The position numbers and the translations under genes are program-made. Positions 38,918 to 51,053 of a stretch of 64,000 bases of DNA are shown here, one piece after another. The first letter of the stretch is position 1; each line of letters starts with the position of its first letter. The notes under the pieces were generated by a model. That model did no database searches, had not been told where the DNA came from, and saw only the letters and a program-made list of their open reading frames with translations. Origin of the DNA: Xiphophorus maculatus (lineage: Eukaryota; Chordata; Actinopteri; Cyprinodontiformes; Poeciliidae); contig NC_036464.1 of NCBI RefSeq assembly GCF_002775205.1, positions 1,736,001-1,800,000 on the forward strand, written 5' to 3'.

Positions 38918-39139
38918 ATGGACAGAGCACAGCCACTTTGTCTCACTGTTGCTCAAGATGCAATCAGCATCAAACATCATCTGTGTATCATTCTAGACAT
39001 GGCTCTGTTTGGTGCAGTGCAGGATATTGGGACCCAGCAGTCTGCACAGGTAGCGGACATCAGAACCAGAGAAATGTTAACGCTCATGCAGGTAAAGCCA
39101 ACGGGTCGGACCTGGTCCAAAACACTCTTTACTGTCTGA
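38918..39139 (+). other. Duplicated 73-codon open frame of unknown nature
   Basis: A locally GC-richer segment holds an ATG-initiated frame of 73 codons, overlapping another of 100 codons in a second frame (38845-39147). Both survive in the duplicate at 57011-57232 and 56938-57240 with a few substitutions. The protein resembles nothing I know. It could be a relic exon, part of a non-coding transcript or chance; the duplication is too recent for survival of the frame to count as evidence of selection. Confidence 0.2.
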
Positions 39140-39493
39140 CAAGATAAGTTGTAACAAAGCTAATAAAATGTATCCTGTCATCAGCAGCTCCCTTGATAGA
39201 GACACTATGTATGTTTATAATCTAAATAAGTAAATTTTAACAATTGTGTGATTTAAACTTTGCATACATTTAATTAAATGTCAAACTAAATTTGTTTAAG
39301 TTGTGAACATTTTAAGTTTAGTGGCTGAATTGCCATTAAATTTAAAAATTTGTGAATAAAGTGTGATCCTTCATTTGGCAACACATTTAATATTCTATTG
39401 AATGTTTTTCTGTCAAACTCATAACAGCAGCAGTCTCAGAAACAGTGAAACAGTAACAATGCCCACATGGGCAATTATAGTTACTATCATAAT

Positions 39494-42400
39494 TGAACTT
39501 TACAGAGCCTCACTTTTTCTCCTGAAGACTTAATAAACTGTTATTGCTGTGTTCAACTGATTAAAAACTTTCACTGTAATGAGAAAATCCTTCTACGTGT
39601 TTTATGTACCGTCAGTTCAGAAACTGAAAGTAACTTTGTTGGAAAGGTCCAGTTTAGCCACATTATAGTGATAGAACTGAATGAGTTGGATTATCAGAAA
39701 ATGCTAACCTAAAAATCACTCAAATAAAGACACAGATAATTCAACAACTGCTTGTTCAGGACTTGGTTTTGATCAATGAGAAAGAGCAATTTGTTCTGAG
39801 AAAAATCTGAAAAGTTTAAGGATATTTTGTTTGTAATAGAGATAAATGCAAATTTTTTGCTAAATATCTTCCCTGTTTTGTTCATTTTTATATTTCCAGA
39901 TATAAATTTAAACAGTTTATCTTTGAAAGCTGTCAGGGCCCTTCTAGATCATTTCTCTCCTCTGGTGTTTGAAGGTTTGCTCTCTGCATTAACAGTCTGC
40001 AGAATTTACCACTGGACACAACATGAAGTTTGTCTCCACTGATAATCATTTGCACACTGTCATGCACACTGCTTTCCTATTTGAATACTAAACTCACTTT
40101 TATGCTTCTTCCTTCTCTGGAACTGTCTGTTTCCACTGAGTTTTGAGTAACAGCAATGAAAGCTGTGTACATATTAATATTCACAAAAATATGCAGAAGT
40201 CACCGTGGCAGTTTTTAAATGCATGATTTGGCATTATAACAGACCGTGCTGTGTTTCTACTGGCACCTCAATAAAACAGAAACTGCATAGATTTTTTTTT
40301 TTTCAATCAGTCCTCTGAGAATTCAGATTAAATTCTGTTCTTGACAGAAATGACTGCAATTGAGTGAACGGATGTATAACCTTCAAAAAAAGCATTAAAA
40401 AAAATACTTTTTTACAAACTTATGGACATAAAGCTACAAACAAGTCAATATTCTGATCTGTAACAATCTTCAGGTCGCAGGAGATTAAACTGAATAATCT
40501 TTTTATTTTACTGATTGTGTTCTTGAGATTATCCAGACTTCATTTTGTCTGTCACTCTGCTGCTGTCACTCCTGACTCTCCCCCATAAGGGATAGTGAAG
40601 GATATTTATCTTAAACCTTCCCTCACATACATTCTCACTGGTTGATGCATCACATCAGTTCACCCTGTACACAACATACCTAGTTCAGTAACAAGAGCCA
40701 AAGGTCATTGAGGGGGAAGCTGCCAACAACAGGCACGGCTGCTTTCGACCTGAGAGACTTCCTACCTTAAACCAAACCGAGGGCCAGGCAGTTGATTAAA
40801 TGAAGGAAATGAGAAACTATTTAAGTTTTCTTGTCACCAGCTCAAACTGATCCATCACAATTCCTGTTTTGGTAAAACTCATCTGATTTCTGGGCCCAGA
40901 TCTGATGAGTGTAACTGAGTGACATCAAATTGACCACAGGGCCAAATATGGGGAATCAGGGAAGTGTCAGTAGGTGTAGCTGCAGCCAAAGTTTTGACAG
41001 GTGATGATTGCATGAATTGTTTTATATAAATGTGGCAACCTGGGGTGGATTTTCTTTATTATGAAACCCAAATGTAAGATGTTAAAGTTTAAGATAAGGG
41101 AAACCGACAGCGCCACCTGGAATAACTCCAGGAAAATAGAATAATAATAATAATAAGGACACAGGTACGTTCTACAGGGAATGAGACAAGATTCAGACAG
41201 TTCTACAAAAAATTTATTAAACTTTAATAGGTTGTTTAAATTAAACACAACATGAAATTGAATGGTTAAAACAGTGAATGCCTTTTTAATGAAGTTAATT
41301 ATAAAATGTTTAAATTTCAGAGGAAACTGAGGCTTACCAGTGGGGGGAGAGTAGTGAGGAAAGGGGCAACATCCAGTGAAGAAAAGGGACGAAATCCTGG
41401 ACACTACAAAGACACGGCAAACACACACACACACAAAAAGGGGTGTTTCAACAAAACACACGAGACAAGACACCGCCACCAGGGGTCACCACCGCCACCA
41501 CAGAAGCCTCAGTCCCTAAAAGAAAGACAAAAAATGAAACAATGAGTAAAACAGTGATACAATAGCACTACAATATTGCTTTTTATCCCGGTCGTAGTGC
41601 CATCAATGCTCCCGGCAGCGGGGGAAAGTTCATACAAATCTTTTAAAACATTTCATCGTAGGCCAAACAGCAGCGAGTGTACATCCAAATATAATAGTTG
41701 TCAGGGACTCGGCAGGAGGCTAAAAAATGAAGTAGATTATTAATACCACTGCTGATAAAAACTATAATTTACGGTAGCTGCTTACCTGTAAATTACCACA
41801 CGGCCAGTTAAACAGATCCACAAGTTAACCTATGGAGCGCAGCTGTAACAAAACACTACATAAAGGCTTCGTTTACATGAGACGGATGTTACCTAGCCAT
41901 GCTAGCGCTTACCTTACCGGCAGCAAACAACCGAACAAATTGGTCCAGGAGTTGGAGGAGCAGCAAGGGAGACTAAACAGATCAGACCAGCTTGCATTAA
42001 TGGCTATGATAAAAGCTGACAAACAAAGAAACAGCCACGCTTACCCAGCACAGCTCAGCAAAGAAAGGAAGCAGAATGAGTTGACGTCATGATGCAAGTA
42101 GTCTTGTGGCAGGTAGAGACCTGCTTATATGCAGCAGCTGAAATTGGTCTTAAAGTGGCAGCGTACCATTTATGCTGCTACATAAATAAACTTTAATTGT
42201 CTTGTTTTACCAGGTCACAGTTCACCATGTCCTATAATCGTCTCCCTCTCAGAAGCTTTATGTCTCTGCTTCATGATCTCCAGGTGAGTATCCAGGGAGT
42301 TGAGGCAGCCTTGTGTTGGAGGGCAGACAGGTTTTGCAGCAGCAGAGGGAGTGGGACAGAGACAGCCATGAGGGATTGTCCAGGAACAACAGAGTTCATG

Positions 42401-42900
42401 AGGAAATGAGCATGAGACTCTGGTGACCAGATCTTAAAATCTGAGGTAGTAACCTGCATGAGAAAACAAGGGAGACGAGAAAAGCAGCAGTTCTAGGAGA
42501 CACAAGGAACTACTCAGAGCTTTACGCTGCAGGTTAACCCTCAGGTGTTGAAGGACTGGCGACCACGTCCTTAAATCCATCTCCTGATGACGGTGGATGA
42601 GCTGCAGGTTTGCTGGAACACATGCAGGGAGTCAGGAGTCAGACCTGCTGCTACCTGGCGCCCTCATGAGGAGAACCACACAAACTGCAACAAAGAGGTT
42701 CCCAAAACATACATGCTCACTTCCTTATTTTAACATTCAAAGGTTAACTTTTGCCAATTGTCTAAAGTGAAAACCTGAACCATTCTTTGAAGAATTTTAT
42801 TCATCTTTAGCTGCAAAATATATTATCAGAACACAGTTTGCTATTCAAAATAATCAGACATACTCAGCAAAATGTTGGTTGCAAAAATGCTTTTTCATCC
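39494..42900. other. Intergenic DNA between genes B and C
   Basis: No gene was recognised. An (AAT)n tract lies at about 41138-41158 and an (AC)n tract at about 41420-41434. A GC-richer region (41320-42680) has the look of a decayed transposon, but I found neither inverted ends nor a recognisable transposase. The 170-codon minus-strand frame at 40967-41479 includes low-complexity cysteine/phenylalanine-rich stretches and is not called. Confidence 0.4.
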
Positions 42901-42918
42901 ACTGCAACATTTTAACTA

Positions 42919-43997
42919 CTAAGCTGTCTCAATACACAGAGTTGACATTTTGTTAGTGTCCATTCTACTCATTTCCTGCTTGTTGGACATTTCACAGCAA
43001 CACAATGAAGCCAAAACTTTGTCAATGACACTTTCCCTAAGAAGCACGTACATCGCTGTGTCTGCAAGAGGACTAATATAAACACAAATGAAGGCCAGAC
43101 TGGTGAAACTAGGATGCTGTTGTTCATTTATATCTAAAAGAATATAAATGATGACCGGCAGGAACAGCAGGATATAACCATGTGCTGCAGACAGAGATTT
43201 TATGGTGCCAACTGTGAAGAAGATGAATGAGGGAAAAGGGAGGAGGAGGAAACTGGAAAAGATTATCTTTTTAATTCCAGAATCGACCTGAATATAAAAA
43301 GTGGTGAGAAAAACAAAAGGGAGGATCCAGACCACAGCACACACAGTGAAAGCTCCCCTGATGTCCCGCTGGAATGTGTACCACATAGGCTTGGCAATGA
43401 TCATGTATCTGTAATGAAAGAGTCACAAAGTATGAGGCGGTGTGAGACAGAAAAAGTGGGATTCATTTATGGAGACAGGTACCTTTCTAGTGACAGACAC
43501 ACCATGAAACCAACACTGGCCATTAGGCCTATCATGTAGGAGAAAAAGGGGACGTTATGTTCATGTGCCATCAGTGCAATGCTGCTGCAGAGCTGAATGA
43601 GATCAGAAATGAGAAGGTTGACGACGTAAACTGGAGCACAGTTGCCCTTTTTCACCTGCAGGACAGACAAACAACGCAAAACGTTACAAATTGATGTTCC
43701 TTGTTCTACAAATAGAACATGTTATTGATTTGCCAAACAAAATGACAAGAAACATGAAAACCTAACAAAAACACAATCATTTTAAATTAAATCATCTAAA
43801 TCAGAAAGTACTTTACTCACCAGTTTGAAAACTAAAAATATGGAGACTAGGTTCAAAGGAAGTCCAATGCAGATGATGACCAGATGCACTACATTGGTCA
43901 ATCCTCCCTTGAAGTAAATATAGTCCCTTAAGACGTGATAAGTATTCTCAATGTTATTGTAATCAATGCTGAAGTTGCTGTTATTGGTGTTTTCCAT
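42919..43997 (-). CDS. Class A GPCR, GPR4/OGR1-like, with TM6/ICL3 deletion (cluster gene C)
   Basis: CDS exons on the minus strand are 43997-43821 (59 codons, donor gtgagt), 43655-43483 (acceptor ctgcag, donor gtacct) and 43408-42919 (acceptor ttacag), giving 279 aa. The Met at 43997 is preferred over the upstream Met at 44030 because an acceptor ('aaatctcag', about 44014) falls between them. The receptor has an N-terminal sequon (NFS), 'NLLISDL' in TM2 (Asp77), E-R-Y (116-118), Trp144 in TM4, 'SPLADTAMY' in TM7 and a CCC cluster after helix 8. After 'SLSAA' (188-192) the sequence jumps to 'GYILLFLP'. Relative to genes A and B about 19 residues are missing, including the basic 'EKRR' of ICL3 and the cytoplasmic half of TM6. 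The reading frame stays open. G-protein coupling is probably impaired, so this may be a decoy receptor or a young pseudogene. Confidence 0.75.
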
Positions 43998-44559
43998 CAC
44001 GCCGTAGAAAAACTGAGATTTGAGACACAAGGAAATAAATGGTTTACATAGTTATTAGCAAAATCTTTCAGTAAAAAACTTTTAAACAGCTGCACATATC
44101 TTACAGAAAAGAGAACAAAATGAAGATTGATTGAATAAATGCCAGCTAGGATAGTTCTATACAGGAACTTAAATGTATATATTTTTACATATTTTCATTG
44201 ACCCTGTGTAGTATTATGGAATAATTGCATTCTGGAAAGAAGTTCATGCATAAATGATTTCTCTTCAACCCTACTGATAGGTATTTTCTCAACCTATAGA
44301 AAAGAACCACAGAAAACGTTACTGAGTTTTCAACCAAATTCTTGCAAGAATTGAGAGGCGGAGAGGATCAGCTCCTACAAGCTGAGCTCCCTGAGTTCTG
44401 CCATCCTGCTGCAGAACTTGTCTTTTTATTAGCAGAGAAGGGGAGTGATCTTAACAAAACGGGGGGAGAAACCCTGATAACAAGTCAGGATAAACAGAAC
44501 TAAACTCTACACACAGACAGTTTTACAACTAAGGAGTATCTCAGAAAGGCCCCCTAAAG

Positions 44560-45988
44560 CAGTGGTCCCCAACCCCCGGGCCGCGGACTGGTACCGGTCC
44601 GTGGACCAATTGGTGCCGGCTGTTCAAAAAATAATCAAATATTTCCATTTTATGTATTATTTGATTCTGGAGGATCTTTTACTTTGAAAATTCTTTAACC
44701 GGATTCTCTCGGTTCCGCCAACATTGAGCCACAAGCAGCAAAATGAGTCAGAAACGGATCAGATTCTTTGGAAAGTTTCTTTGTGAAGGGAAAAGGCCCA
44801 GAGAAGAGACAGGAGGATGGATTTATCCCGGTAGGTGATTCCCACAGTCCAAGCTCTGCATGATATGGTGACCGGATGTTAATGAGGCAATGAAGCTTCA
44901 AGCTGCTTCTCCACTAGAGACCAAGACCACTGAGCATCAGCAAAACTTCCGGTCTCATTGTCTCTCATCTCTCCCAGATGGACCGTCTGGTTGCAGAGAA
45001 ACAAGCTCAGGGCTCCATTAGTCGTTATCAAGTGTTAAAGTTTTCACGAAAGTAAAATGTTCGTTTTTGTGGCGCATCTGTATCTTATTTTGAAGGGATC
45101 TGTAAACGTTACCATAGCGACCAGAGTCAGAGAGCGTTAGGGCAGTGGAGAGACGAGATGAGAGGAGTAGAGCTTGTGAGTTTTAGGTCTGGTTCACACG
45201 GCAGGATTTATGGATTATCGGCCGATTTTCCAAACCTCAGTGACCACAGAGCCGATAAAAGTCCAACAGGTTCGGTTGGTTCGTGAGTCCAGCCACACGG
45301 CAGGAACAACACACCACAGAACCGGTTCCACTCAGAACATCCCGATTCCAGAAGAAAATCCAGTAAAACCCCAACAGACCAAACATGAATTTAGAATAAT
45401 GAAACAGGATGAGGATGTAGAAGCAGCAGTGATAGTTTCTGGCTCATTTTAAGCGATAAAAGACGAAACAAAAAGAAAAGATGTTTGATAAAAGATGGCG
45501 GAGCAGCCGCTCTATTTGCTGCTCTATGATTGGGAGGTGAGTTATGTTTGTTCGTAGTTAACATTTTTACTGAATAAACATAACTACATATAATAAACAT
45601 ATATAAAAATGGCCTTTACATATATTAATAAGCATTTCCACATATCACCTCCGATGTCCACCGGACTCTCAGTTGCCATGACAACTGTTTGGGATTCCCT
45701 CCGTGTTTACGTCACCGCGCTTTCTGATTGGCTACCTGTCACATTCAACAGGCTGCGATAATCTGGCCAAGACAATGTTGAATATACCCGATTTTAGATC
45801 GGGCATATTCAACACACCACCACGTAACACAGCACACACTGCAGGACGTTGTAAGACTGTCAAAGGGAAAAAAAAAGCCTTCAGCGGGAACACCAACATG
45901 CAGAAGCATTATCTGACGGTCCCCCCGGCCGCAGCAAAATTGCCAAGTCTTGACCGGTCCGCGGTCATAGAAAGGTTTTGGACCACTG
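44560..45988 (+). mobile_element. hAT (Charlie-like) DNA transposon, non-autonomous
   Basis: The left end 'cagtggtccccaaccccc' followed by 'ggtaccggtccgtgg' and the right end, read inversely, 'cagtggtccaaaacc' form terminal inverted repeats. The 8-bp flanks 'ccctaaag' (44552-44559) and 'gcctaaag' (45989-45996) are a target duplication with one mismatch, as expected for hAT. Inside, a plus-strand frame near 44742 reads 'MSQKRIRFFGKF' and 'REETGGWIYPG', a relic of the transposase N-terminus that stops early; the catalytic domain is missing. The element lies between the presumed 5'UTR exon and first coding exon of gene C. Confidence 0.82.
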
Positions 45989-45996
45989 GCCTAAAG

Positions 45997-47290
45997 GACT
46001 CTTGTGAAAACATGTGTGAGTTCAATGAAAGGTTTTACACACAGTTTATCAAGTTCCTTCTCTCTGGGGTGAGAACACTAAACCTTAAAACTAAAACAAC
46101 AACTATTAATATAATAGTAATGTAAGAAAGATAACTAAACATAATAATTCTAACACCTACCACACACTATGAAAGCATCTAATTATGCTGCTGCCTTCAC
46201 TTCTCCGATCCTCAGACGCTCCTCCTGCTTTTCCTCATTCACAGATAGATTTGGGTTGGTGTGTGGAGGATTCACCTCTTCAATCTTTATGACCAACGCT
46301 GGACAAGATTTCAGCATCATGGTAACATATACAGAGACAACTGTTCCAATTTCTGACACTTCCCTCTTGTAATCCACGCTGTCCTTCCTCTAAACTTCAT
46401 GCACAAAGCTCAGCTTTGATGCAGTTGCTCCTCAAACACTCATGAACTATAGACCAATGAGACTAAGGCTCTGGGATTAAATTGAGGTTTTCAGATGTGT
46501 GTTTGTGTTTCTCTTCAAAATAACAAATTATACACAGATGTGTCAGTTCAAAATTATTCTGCATTTATTTCTTTCATGTCGTTTCAAGCGGAGCCAATGT
46601 TTTTTCTAAAAAAGCTGTCTCTATTTAACCCTTCGATTATTTTTTATGTTTCTGTTTATGGAGCATATTGAAGAAGCCACAACTGCATGTTTTCAGTCAG
46701 CAAACAAATAAAAATTATCTAACAATATTTGAAAACACAGAGGGTTTATCTAAATCTAAATGAAGGACCTTTACCATGAAGGTAACTTCCAGAAGTATCT
46801 CCAACTGGTTGAAAAATTCTAACTAATATTTGGTTCTTTAGTGAAATTTGTTCTCAAATAGTTTTTAAAGAATCAAGAAACAAAAATAATTTCTTATTCC
46901 AGGAGACTGAAGGTTTGTCTAACTTTATTAACTCTGCAGAATCAGATATCATCTGTGATCTAAAGTTTACATATACTGTATGTTAAATTGCATAATGTGA
47001 TACTACATTTATGGACTGGTCGCCAGTCATTATCTAAATATTTCTTTTATATTCTTATATATTTCTAATGTTTAGGTACCGACATTACTTGGTGAAAAAT
47101 TATTACCATTATCATTACCAAAAACAAACATTGAAGAAACAGATCCCATACCCTGCAGGTGGACTCTGTAAAACATGAATGTCTTTGAAGCATAATTAGC
47201 TTTAGCAGCAGTCCTGACAATAAAAACTATTTTCTAAGAAAATATTTCCGTATTTGTTTAATGAAATCTATTCTAATATCAGAGGTAAAA
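45997..47290. other. Presumed 5'UTR intron of gene C, nothing else recognised
   Basis: This is AT-rich sequence without coding signal. If the gene C promoter call is right, it is intronic. Confidence 0.35.
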
Positions 47291-47298
47291 TAACTTAC

Positions 47299-47400
47299 TT
47301 TTGAGTTTCCTGTTCCTGCAGTCACAGAGGAGCTTCTGAATCCACTGACTAACTGGTCGACTGAACTGGAAGCTGTTTTCTGTCCCTTTCAGTTTTTATT
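47299..47400 (-). promoter_or_regulatory. Candidate promoter and 5' non-coding exon of gene C
   Basis: On the minus strand a TATA-like 'AATAAAA' (47400-47394) precedes 'ctgaaagggacagaaaacag' and then an exon ending 'aactcaaaa|gtaagttatt', with a consensus donor at 47299/47298. The order of TATA, 'ggga..cagaaaac' and donor parallels the gene B/D promoter ('ataaatag', 'gggaacgcagagaac', donor gtaaga), which suggests common descent. The acceptor at about 44014 would complete a 3.3-kb 5'UTR intron. Confidence 0.5.
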
Positions 47401-47409
47401 GTGCAGCAC

Positions 47410-48180
47410 TTAGATGGAGCTTATTGAATGAAACTGTTTTTTCTGTAGGTTTCTGATGCAAGTTAGTCATTAAGGCTCTGGTTTTGTTGCATCAATTAAC
47501 GAGGAAATCTAATGAATCATCAATGTCACTTAAAGCTAATTGTTTTTTCAGGCCATCATTATTTCATTTCATTTTTTTATCAAACATTAATTCTGTAATG
47601 TGAAGACCAGTGTTGACCATCTGGTTTTGATTTTGTTTGTTTGATATTTTTGATGAGCTGCTTTTGTTACAGTGATGAGACTAAAATAATAATTTCCAAG
47701 TGGACTTTTTTTTTTCTAAGGGAAACTCTGTCATGATCAAAGCTTCATTTTTGACCCACATGAAGGAAATCTTCTCAGGACCAGAAGAAAATTTCAATGA
47801 GTTTATTGAGGCGATGATTCTATGTATTTGCATGTTTTTGGTTTGCTGTAAGAAAGATCTGGCTGTAGTTCATGTTATTGTGCCAACACAGTTTTGTAAA
47901 TACAGTTTATGGAATCTGCAACTACAACTTTACACTTTAAATGTCCACGTTGTATGAATACAACATGACAACGCCCTCATCTGGTGGAACAGCATCAAAA
48001 CCAGATTAAGGCCAAGACTTGCATCTGAAAATAATGGAGCTGAAGAGTAAAAAACATCCAAAGGGGACAGATGTGAATTTGATTTAAAAACTAAATAAAT
48101 AAAAAACAACTAACATTTGTGGAAATTCTGAAAATACTCCAGAAAAAAAAGGTGGTATCCTAATATCGCTTTTATTTAGT
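47410..48180. other. Intergenic DNA, nothing recognised
   Basis: No exon or complete element was seen. Confidence 0.35.
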
Positions 48181-48195
48181 TGATTTCGCAGTAAA

Positions 48196-48297
48196 ATGGT
48201 CACAAGGTGCTGCGCAGTCGGCTGCACAAACAGACAAGGGTCAAAACCAAGCTTGTTTTTAAGGCAGCTCCAGTTTAAGGGGAAACGCTGTTTATGA
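48196..48297 (+). pseudogene. THAP-like zinc-finger fragment
   Basis: An ATG frame of 33 codons starts 'MVTRCCAVGCTNRQGSKP', which fits the start of a THAP domain (short hydrophobic start, C-x(2-4)-C, then basic/polar residues). It is followed by 'LQFKGKRCL' and a stop, with no continuation of the domain's Cys-His pair or downstream protein in frame. It is most likely a relic of a THAP-bearing DNA transposon or of a THAP gene. The match is short. Confidence 0.4.
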
Positions 48298-48299
48298 CA

Positions 48300-49330
48300 C
48301 AGTGACATAAATCATGTGGTGTGAATTCAGGCAAAGTCGGTAATTTGATCAACATGTCAGGAGGTTCGGGTCGGTTTCTAAGCTAGCTGTTTCAGCTTAG
48401 AAAATACCGCTTCTGTAAATACCGCCGTCTATGAGCCCCAACCAGCTGCGCTATGTTCACAGGCAAGTTAGCTTGACTTGAACAAACATGAATTAACTGA
48501 CAAAAACAACTTTAGCCACTCAATTCAATACTCCAGATTCCCACTTTCGATCTACATCACGGCGCTTCAAATGATTAAGTGATGCAGTTGCAAGGGGTCA
48601 ATACTAGGGTATCCCCTTTGTCATGAAGGCTGTTTTAACCTAAACAGTGTAATATTATCTGGAAGTCATCTGGCTAATGGCTCAAGGCTTCGTGCTGACG
48701 TCTAAGCATCAAATAAATGCAAATCAGTCTGATTAAAATAAGAATACTAGTGCGTGTGTGTTGATAGCTATAGGGAAAAAAAGATCCATCATAGCGTCCT
48801 CAGTAAAATGCTTAGCTCCCCTTTAGCACCTGCAGACAAAAATTTCTGGAGCCGCCACTGGTTCAAAGCCAAGATGGTGTCTCAGAGGTCTTGAAGGAAC
48901 TGCTAGATGGATTAATCGTTGGAGGGCGGACATGAAGCCGATGTGAAGAGAGAGGAGCAGAGCAGAGTGTTGCCAGAAATGGGATTTGGTTTATTGATGT
49001 TCTTGAAGGGGAGAAGACAGACACGACTCACAGAGCTTTTTCAGAAAGCCATGAGAACACCTTTAAAGGAAACCACAACAGAGAAGTAAAGGTCTTTTAA
49101 TGGAGCTCAAGGAGTCACATAGAGGGCAAACACAAATACTCATGGACCGAAGGACTGGCAACCAGCAGCTCATAAACTCTGGTAGAGGAGACTGATAGAT
49201 TGCAGGAGCCTGCGATCAGGCAGCAGGGGATCCGCAGCTCCTTGGCTCCCTCTGGTGGAGGACTGAAAACATGACAAAGTCCTACTGAAAGCCCGACACC
49301 CCAGCCTCTCAACAATAATGTCTTTTATAT
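48300..49330. other. Intergenic DNA with probable unresolved transposon debris
   Basis: Moderately GC-rich patches such as 'tctggagccgccactgg' (about 48846) look like transposon sequence, but I could not define ends or a coding region. Confidence 0.3.
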
Positions 49331-49339
49331 ATCAAATTG

Positions 49340-49425
49340 AAATCTCAAAGGCAGGAATCGAACTTGCAATCCACTATTGCAAGGGGAACTCCTACAGCCG
49401 ACACAACCGTCATTTGTGAGTCTTT
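49340..49425 (-). repeat. Possible tRNA-derived SINE head
   Basis: On the minus strand 'gtgtcggctgtaggagttcc' is followed about 30 bases later by 'agttcgattcctgcc', whose core (49364-49354) matches a pol III B box. The A-box-like part is weak and no cloverleaf can be drawn, so a SINE relic is more likely than a tRNA gene. Confidence 0.35.
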
Positions 49426-49429
49426 TATT

Positions 49430-51036
49430 AAATGTTGCATTTGGGATTATATGTAATTTTATGCGGACCATACATTTGTCATACAGTAAAATAGCTGCAT
49501 GTTAGGCCCTGCTGCTTGCAATGTATTGTAGAAGCCAGAGAGGTAGTAGGTTTTTTCATGATGTCATTGTGTTAAACATCAGGGTTTACAGTTAATGCTG
49601 ATGCTGTTATTTGTCGTGTAAACGCAGAGCGATGCTGCAGAATCACCAGTGAGACAGTTCTGCTTACTGTGTTTAACTCTTATTAAGGAAGAATAATTAT
49701 AAATTATCTTCGGACAAAACGTTTGGCTCTCTCTTCCTTAAACTTCCGGGTCCTCTCAGCGGGCGACGTGCAGCCACAAGGAAAACAACAACACTGCGCG
49801 TTGACGTCACAGAATCACAGAGTTTAATCCCATACAAAGCAACGTATGCATCAACAACAAAACTGCAGAGGAACAGAGATATGCATTCTTTACCTGAGAC
49901 AGACAAAGACAAACAAAAAACAAAACAAAGACGCGTCTTTGCAGAGAGCGATGCAAAAAAGCAAAATAGTGGCAGCTCTCTGAATTTTTACTCCTGTACA
50001 CGAAGTCTTATACTGAAGGTGTGTCTTCCCTTTTTTAATATATTCAGTTAAGGCGTCCCTCTAGTTGGCCACTTGGAAGCTACCTTGGACACTCAGAGAA
50101 ACTTAGAAACTCCCCCTAATTTTACGGCAAAGATCAAAGACCATTTGCTCTCTGGTAAAAACAAAAGAGCCAACAGCTGCATCCTAGCCTCCTGGGTTCT
50201 ATGGTCATTTGGGTACAGAGAAACCTGAGATAAGATTTCACAGATGCCTGTGAAATCCGAAGTCTCTCCCGTTATCTCCCCCAGGCTCCAGTGATTCTGC
50301 CCTGCAGGATATGCTAATTTTATGGCCTTCTGTGCTCTGGCAGCACAGCAGGAGTCCCCATTGAGAGATCTACATTTGGTTCCTGTTTGTCTGAATGCTT
50401 GGTCATCTGGTTTAATTTTGAATCCTTAACACAAATCTGTTCAAAATAAAGACATTTGTTCAAAATAAGAGTGTTCAATATACCTTTTACACATGCCGTA
50501 AGATTAACTGTATTAAGCACTAAAAATAATCATTTTTCCTCAACACTCTGCAACCCTGCAGTTGAGCTGTGGCTCTGGGGCTCCTGAACTCACCACAGTC
50601 TAAGTGTACTTGATAAAGGTGCTAACCAACACGCACTAGCTAATGGTGCTGAGAGCCCTGTAGACCTGGTCCTTTGAAGGATTTGAAGGACTGGTCCTGC
50701 TGAATTGAGACAGCAGGACCGTGATGAAGAAAGACAACACATTTCTGCACTGCAGGTTAACACCTTTCACAGTTTTAACTGAAGTTAGTGTGAAGAATTA
50801 ACCATTCTCCATGCTAAGTTATCGATGTATGAGGTTGAAGAAGAGTCAGTGAACTGAATTCATGAATTCAATTTATTGAAGTAAAACACAGCTGGTCCAT
50901 TCTGACATGCTACCTCTAAGAGCTAACAGACAAAATGGCATCCGAAAACAGTTGGTGATCCTCTTTGTTAGCCTCTATGTAAGCCAGGGTGACAAACTGC
51001 AGTCCTGAATGGCCGGTGACCTGCAACTTTTAGATG
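49430..51036. other. Intergenic DNA 3' of gene D
   Basis: A CpG-richer stretch (about 49720-49810) includes a CRE palindrome (TGACGTCA, about 49802). No gene is recognised. A minus-strand AATAAA (50873-50878, as tttatt) about 180 bp past the stop of gene D is a plausible polyadenylation signal. Confidence 0.35.
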
Positions 51037-51053
51037 TCAGTGCTGATCATCTC

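Larger units (their letters stand above)
34321..39493. repeat. Segmental duplication, copy 1 (contains gene B)
   Basis: This block is repeated in direct orientation at about 51037-57586. The offset is constant at 16716 from 34321 to about 37430, becomes 16862 after a replaced stretch in copy 2, and becomes 18093 beyond 38430, where copy 2 has 1231 extra bases. Non-coding similarity is very high: the coding introns and about 1 kb upstream look identical by eye. The proximal edge is only about 17 bp past the stop codon of gene B; the distal edge falls where copy 2 meets the split-repeat element. Confidence 0.95.

Noticed and set aside
40967-41479. 170-codon minus-strand frame
   Set aside because: The translation contains low-complexity Cys/Val and Tyr runs from microsatellites; no recognisable family.
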